DNA of 32,593 nt from Clostridia bacterium (GTDB lineage: Bacteria; Bacillota; Clostridia; Christensenellales; Borkfalkiaceae), in assembly GCA_017399035.1 (NCBI GenBank), contig JAFQEM010000014.1:1-32593 (forward strand). Direction: 5' to 3'. The notes beneath the pieces are model-generated. The model was not told the origin of the DNA. It ran no database searches and saw only the letters and a program-made list of their open reading frames with translations. Every line of letters begins with the position of its first letter. The stretch's first letter is position 1. This document shows, piece after piece, positions 32,089 through 32,593 of the stretch. The translations under genes were made by a program, and so were the position numbers.

Positions 32089-32593
32089 ATGAAATTAAAA
32101 GAAAAATTGTGGAACTGGGGGCATTTAGAAGGTAGCCACAATAAAATCGTACCTTTCGATTGCAAAATGTCGCCAGAAGAATTTGCAAAAGAATACGGAA
32201 TAGAGAACAGTTTTATCGTTTCTTACGGTGGAAATATTCAACCCCCATTTAATAATTTAGCAAAAAGATTAGCACCATTAAAGCAGATTAAGTGGTCGGT
32301 TTTAGGTGACGCAAGTTCGCCGTTACCAAGTGCCGAACTTGGCAATACGGACGATGTTCTTAACGTGCTAGACGTAGCAAAGAATATTAACGGTTGCGTT
32401 ATGGATGATTTCTTTTCGCCAGAACGTATGGAAAGATTTACACCAAGCGTACTGAAAAAGATACAGACCAAGTTAAACCAAAATGGGCTAGATTTTTGGT
32501 GCGTTCTTTACGATTTAAGAATATTTGAAGAATTAGGTGAATATTTAGATTGTTTTGACGGGGTTTCATTTTGGATTTGGGGTTGTGAAAAAA
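32089..32593 (+). CDS. Unknown protein, 5' part only (possible TIM-barrel glycosidase-like)
   Basis: From ATG 32,089 an open frame runs without a stop to the window end (168 complete codons). The product starts M-K-L-K-E-K-L-W-N-W-G-H-L-E-G-S-H and has no signal peptide. Blocks such as S-Y-G-G-N-I-Q-P-P-F, K-W-S-V-L-G-D-A, C-V-M-D-D-F-F-S-P-E, D-F-W-C-V-L-Y-D and G-V-S-F-W-I-W-G come at regular distances, as the beta strands of a TIM barrel would, with acidic residues at strand ends (V-M-D-D). I do not recognise the family. The ribosome binding site is weak (AGGAA). Its place beside the glycan operon suggests a related carbohydrate role, which is inference only. Confidence 0.75.
   Translation, partial: MKLKEKLWNWGHLEGSHNKIVPFDCKMSPEEFAKEYGIENSFIVSYGGNIQPPFNNLAKRLAPLKQIKWSVLGDASSPLPSAELGNTDDVLNVLDVAKNINGCVMDDFFSPERMERFTPSVLKKIQTKLNQNGLDFWCVLYDLRIFEELGEYLDCFDGVSFWIWGCEK

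Noticed and set aside
1-32593. CRISPR array, insertion sequence or prophage
   Set aside because: No regularly spaced direct repeats, transposase, integrase or phage structural genes were seen on either strand.

Overview
The window looks like chromosomal DNA of a low-GC Gram-positive anaerobe, probably an uncultured gut Clostridium-like lineage (Christensenellales or a relative). This rests on AT-rich intergenic DNA, strong AGGAGG-type ribosome binding sites, near-consensus sigma-A promoters with 17-bp spacers, CcpA/LacI-style operators, lipoprotein and surface-protein styles typical of Clostridia, and a split-ATPase sugar ABC importer. The taxonomic placement is inference; there is no rRNA gene here.

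Left part (1-2,000): the tail of an M24-type peptidase, a small ASRT (sensory rhodopsin transducer) family protein, a tRNA-Ser(CGA) on the minus strand with its own terminator and a duplicated 5' fragment beside it, and an Lgt-family membrane protein with an unusual cysteine-rich signature.

First accessory block (2,034-13,240): a LacI-family regulator is divergent from two tandem paralogous MATE exporters. The two exporter promoters are near copies: the same palindromic operator, the same -35, the same -10 and the same spacing. The MATE genes are followed by a tightly spaced run of CapA-like metallophosphatase-fold protein, M20 amidohydrolase, MFS transporter, neutral-ceramidase-like hydrolase and a GH28-type beta-helix gene. 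The GH28 gene is broken at both ends, with no start and several stops at the 5' end and a one-base deletion near the 3' end. A strong terminator closes the block. The gene content suggests uptake and hydrolysis of an amide-linked or glycosylated compound, with MATE efflux under LacI control; the substrate cannot be read from sequence.

Second accessory block (13,580 to the end): an AraC-family regulator, probably with a leaderless mRNA, is divergent from a GH106-like glycosidase (alpha-L-rhamnosidase family). The glycosidase leads an operon with a sugar-binding lipoprotein, two permeases (no ATPase), a 1,013-aa secreted Ig-like/beta-sandwich protein, a DUF4838 lipoprotein, a lipoprotein with three Big2 domains and beta-helix modules, a 51-aa conserved-looking peptide, and a 949-aa secreted protein carrying the same beta-helix module. 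This reads as a Gram-positive polysaccharide-utilisation locus, probably for a rhamnose-containing glycan, with surface proteins added. The last two large proteins share a 160-bp stretch that differs at only three positions, a sign of recent gene conversion. After a promoter and terminator hairpin, a further gene of unknown function runs off the window end.
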